A stretch of DNA of 64,000 nucleotides from NCBI GenBank assembly GCA_963678705.1, contig OY783222.1, forward strand, positions 13,525,730 through 13,589,729. The letters are read 5' to 3'. The notes beneath the pieces were generated by a model, which had not been told where the DNA came from, ran no database searches, and was given only the letters and a program-made list of their open reading frames with translations. The DNA comes from Panorpa germanica. Its lineage: Eukaryota; Arthropoda; Insecta; Mecoptera; Panorpidae. Position numbers and translations under genes: made by a program. Positions 61,401 through 64,000 of the stretch are shown here, piece after piece (the first letter of the stretch is position 1; the number at the start of each line of letters is the position of its first letter).

Positions 61401-63638
61401 TACTTAAGCGAAACGTAGCAATATTTAATCTAAAAAGATCTCATCTAAATATTTCTATTAAATTATATTCCAAAAAAAGTCTTTAATCCTTAAGAAATCC
61501 TTAAAATGGTATTCTTCAGATGTTTTAAGACTATGCTAGTACGCATAAGGGAAGATTTATTTTTCAAGAACTAGTAAACTTTACATATTAGGTAAAATCT
61601 TTAACGTAACAGGTAACTTTTGTTATGTTTGATAAAACTTAAATACCCCTACCCATAGAGATATAAGTATAGAGAGCGCGAAGGGTACGGCCGTGTGTAA
61701 GAGGATGCGATAAACGCAAAGAGAGAGATCGTTGCCGAGTATCATATTTGTCTCTTTCTAGCCGAACCGCTGCTGCTGGCTTAGCTGATTGGCGGTGAGG
61801 TAGGGGGTAAGCAAGCAAACAGACGCAGTGCTCTGCTGGAAAGTGACACAGAGGACTTTCGGCAGCTATCTCTCTCTTTGCCTTTATCGCAGTATTCAGC
61901 CTCTTGCGCACTCTATTCTTATATCTCTATGACCCTACCTGTGTTTATCGGGTAATCTAGTAACCTCAAAATATGGTCGAAAATTTGGCGACAAAACAGA
62001 AATCAAAATTTTAAGTTGAAATAAAAAAAGTACTTATATGTGTTCCCAAGCCCATTAAGAAACTACCAGTTTCAAATCTTTTAAAATGTAATGTTCCTTA
62101 TATGTTGCAGAGGTATTGCACAGTTACTGAAATTAGGTGAAATTCTTCACAACCTGTACAGTGAAGCCCTAGGACTACCTCCCCTAGATGGCAATAGAGG
62201 AAATAATTCCTCTAGCAAAAAGACAACGCAGCCTCCTGGAGCTGCAAACAACTATACGCTAAAACCAGGGGACATAGTACTTATCAGCACAAGATATCGG
62301 AGGACCTTCCAGTCGGCGATGGCCCTCATGTACTCCATGCTTCCTACACAACAATGGGCCGCACTTAATGTACAAGAAAGCCTTAGTTTAGCTTTTTGTT
62401 TCAGCGACTGCGCTTGCGGAATTTTGGAGCATTATCGAAGGTTTGAAAATAATTGCTTTATTAAATTAATTACTAATAGATATCTAATGTCTCGGTTTTA
62501 CACAATTTAACGACCTCCATCCTTAGAGCATATATATATATATATGGAGAGAGAATGCTGTACCTGAAAGTGTGTCCAAAATGTGTGCGAGAGAGATAGG
62601 TATTTGTTCTCTATGCGCATGCGTCAAAAGTGACAGTTGTCAAGTCAGAGCTGTCTAGATATAATACGTGACAGTTGTTAAATATGACATTATATTGATG
62701 TAGAATAATGTAGATATGTATAAATATAAATAAACTATGTATAATTATAAATATAACTAAAAACGTGAGTTCTGTTCTCTCCAAATATCAATTATGTTTG
62801 CCGTTATTCCTACACCGACATCTATGGCGTTCATGAGTATAAGTTTTCACTGAACGGTCACTGTTTTACAGACAGAGGAGCTTTGTACTAACTAAAGAAA
62901 TATAATTTCTTTACATATTTAATATTTAATAAATCTTAATAGAATATTAAAATTATTTTATCTAGACAGCTGTCTAGACTTTCGACGCATGTGCATAGAG
63001 AACAAATAGGAACATATAGCTTTCTCTCTCGCACATATTTTGGACACACTTTTAATCTATAGGAAATATAGGCTATTCACTCTCCATATATATATGCTCT
63101 AAACTTCCATCTCAGTAAACGTTTTGGAGTTACTTTGACATCATAATGAAGATGCGTAGGATTTCTTTTCATGAAATAGTTAATCTACAGTTCAGCTTCT
63201 CACAGTCGTGAATGATATAAAATGTCTACTTTATCGGCTACAAATGGCGAAACCACTCCACCTGTCAGAATACAAATGAAGATAAAGTAGAAGCGAACTA
63301 TAATTGAAGTGCAATAGTGATAGAAACGTCACAAAACAGGACACTTCACCAAATTGTTTACTGGGATAATTTTTTCGTTTAAAACAATTCTTTTCTTTCA
63401 GACGTTTAGCTATAGAATCTAAAAACTATCTCAAAAAGCACAGCCAAATGAAGCCAGTAATCGATCTGCTGGGTCACGCATTGCTTGAAACGGCAGCTAA
63501 TCCACAAGCGCCGTCAATACGGGACGCCTTGCTGGCACTGCTCTGCCATGGGGCCCCTTTGCCTTGTCAGAAACAAGATAAAGACCTAGGATTAAAAGGA
63601 TATCGAAGACGAATTCAATCCATCAAAGATACAGATAG
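55450..63638 (+). CDS. PXYLP1: 2-phosphoxylose phosphatase 1 (PXYLP1/ACPL2-like), N-terminal 352 codons; 3' end outside window
   Basis: Six exons visible: 55450-55540 (ATG), 56363-56509, 57236-57368, 60315-60434, 62111-62440, 63402-63638, then donor AG|GTGCAT; the gene continues past 64000. A type II signal anchor lies at about residues 14-31 (FYCYLILSIWIFLLIAG). The histidine-phosphatase catalytic motif is RHGDRGP (RHGDR at 96-100, nucleophile His97). Then DVDCGMNNNPS, CELGQLTQKGIAQLLKLG, the second arginine motif STRYRRTFQSAMALMYSMLP and LLCHGAPLPC. The order and wording match vertebrate PXYLP1 (VFIRHGDRYPL; CEMGELTQTGVVQHLQNGQL; RTLQSGLALLYGFLP). Family role: in the Golgi it removes the 2-phosphate from xylose in the glycosaminoglycan linker, allowing chain growth. 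The C-terminal catalytic HD motif is not in the window. Every intron except the first carries at least one transposon or repeat copy. Confidence 0.92.
56593..57132. mobile_element. TA-family MITE M, copy 7 (PXYLP1 intron 2)
   Basis: ATGGGCTTGTGTCCTATGTC at the left; the right end reads TGAGAACACAAGCCCAT and then TA. It ends about 100 bp before exon 3. Confidence 0.8.
57811..58323 (+). mobile_element. Helitron copy (PXYLP1 intron 3), plus strand
   Basis: TCTATATTATAATGTTCC start (one C missing), the shared CGTCCCCGGATTTTTCCCTG block, and the end GTCGCATTGCGACGGGGGTA then AACTCCAG|T. The terminal CTAG has mutated to CCAG and the hairpin stem is largely kept. Confidence 0.75.
58324..59541. other. 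Gene-free part of PXYLP1 intron 3
   Basis: AT-rich, no coding potential. A small inverted motif (AGAGTGACCTGGTCACTCTAG) lies at 58531-58551. Nothing else. Confidence 0.4.
59542..60139 (-). mobile_element. Degenerate Helitron copy (PXYLP1 intron 3), minus strand
   Basis: CTAG end at 59542 with the hairpin destroyed (AACTCCGTTTTTTTATGGCG). The shared GACGCCAAAAGTCTTGAATG block is at about 60003 and the GGAACATTATAATATAGAAT end at about 60139. More diverged than the other copies. Confidence 0.65.
60700..61290 (+). repeat. Old dispersed repeat Q, copy 2 (PXYLP1 intron 4)
   Basis: Uninterrupted counterpart of 50690-51790. Where copy 1 carries the MITE, this copy reads CAATAACCATAGTTGGAACTA. Family not recognised. 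Confidence 0.6.
61654..61931. mobile_element. GC-rich terminal-inverted-repeat element with ~8-bp target duplication (hAT-type MITE?)
   Basis: Left end CATAGAGATATAAGTATAGA and right end, inverted, CATAGAGATATAAGAATAGA. Similarity continues inward for about 80 bp (GATAAACGCAAAGAGAGAGAT against GATAAAGGCAAAGAGAGAGAT in inverted form). Flanks CCCTACC on both sides (61647-61653, 61933-61939) suggest a 7-8 bp target duplication. Its G+C is visibly higher than the surroundings. The 90-codon minus frame inside is not protein-like. Confidence 0.65.
62523..63102. mobile_element. Terminal-inverted-repeat element in PXYLP1 intron 5
   Basis: Ends TTAGAGCATATATATATA and TATATATATGCTCTAA. The inverted arms continue through GTGTCCAAAATGTGTGCGAG, TTTGTTCTCTATGCGCATGCG and AGCTGTCTAGA. 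About 580 bp, no transposase. A partial relative is at 48466-48900. Confidence 0.7.
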
Positions 63639-64000
63639 GTGCATAACTTATATTTTAACAAAAAATCCGATAAACGAAAATGGATTTTTCTAGAAAATAT
63701 TCTATTTGGTGTCACTATAGCTCCAATCATATGAAAAAGTTTGTTAGTTAAAAGTTATTGTCAAAAAGTCCTTTCTGGCGTATAACTCGAAAACGGTGAA
63801 AGATAGTAAATAAAGTTTTAGATATAATATATTTTGTAGAATGTAATACTCTGCATACAATTGTCTTATGACTTTTATCTGTATTCATCTTAGTTTAGTT
63901 GCCAGAGCTGTGCAAACTTTAAAGATGAAAGAAAATGTTTAAAAAACCATAAAAAATTCTTTAACACCATGTGAACGCAGCGATTAAGATAATAACATAT
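63639..64000. other. PXYLP1 intron 6 (start)
   Basis: Follows the donor AG|GTGCAT. No coding potential before the window ends. Confidence 0.5.

Noticed and set aside
61639-61911. 90-codon minus frame, GC-rich
   Set aside because: It covers the inverted-repeat element, including its ends, and shows no protein-like features.
62091-62510. 139-codon frame taken at face value
   Set aside because: Only 62111-62440 is coding (PXYLP1 exon 5); the rest reads into introns on both sides.

Overview
The window is AT-rich eukaryotic DNA from an arthropod, most likely an insect. The genes are split by short GT-AG introns, the protein matches are to metazoan families, and the space between exons is packed with small DNA transposons and Helitrons. 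I cannot fix the order from the sequence alone. No bacterial, CRISPR or clearly viral features were seen.

Layout. 1-3994 (+): last four exons of a cell-junction scaffold protein (Scribble/lap4 or afadin/canoe type). 4-13 kb: transposon territory with a 483-bp foldback element, a TA-flanked MITE and a ~3.5-kb imperfect palindrome built from ~147-bp tandem repeats. 13449-14174 (-): C-terminal exon of a CCDC174-like protein directly abutting a Helitron. 16339-22745 (-): complete SEC63 (11 exons, 761 codons by my splicing). 23415-24963 (+): complete akirin (4 exons, 180 aa), head-to-head with SEC63. 27661-44489: a tandem segmental duplication. Its unit is an ankyrin/SOCS-box (ASB-like) gene on - and, head-to-head with it, a DONSON/humpty dumpty gene on +. 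In copy A the ASB gene is intact (9 exons, 675 aa) and DONSON is dead. In copy B DONSON is intact (9 exons, 558 aa) and ASB is decayed and has lost its SOCS exon. 44824-45237 (-): small unrecognised gene (112 aa). 45.2-55.4 kb: mostly repeats. 55450-63638 (+, continuing past the window): 2-phosphoxylose phosphatase (PXYLP1-like histidine phosphatase), with transposons in most introns.

The genes are unrelated housekeeping or regulatory functions and form no pathway: ER protein translocation (SEC63), nuclear transcription cofactor (akirin), replication fork factor (DONSON), probable ubiquitin-ligase adaptor (ASB), glycosaminoglycan-linker phosphatase (PXYLP1). Exon joins were made by eye; the complete models each sum to a multiple of three with no internal stop, which supports them.

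Most notable: reciprocal gene loss after the ASB-DONSON duplication; the giant satellite-armed palindrome; a Helitron family with clear termini (TC...CTAG, 3' hairpin), one copy ending within about 2 bp of a coding exon; and a TTAA-flanked (piggyBac-type) element nested inside an older MITE.
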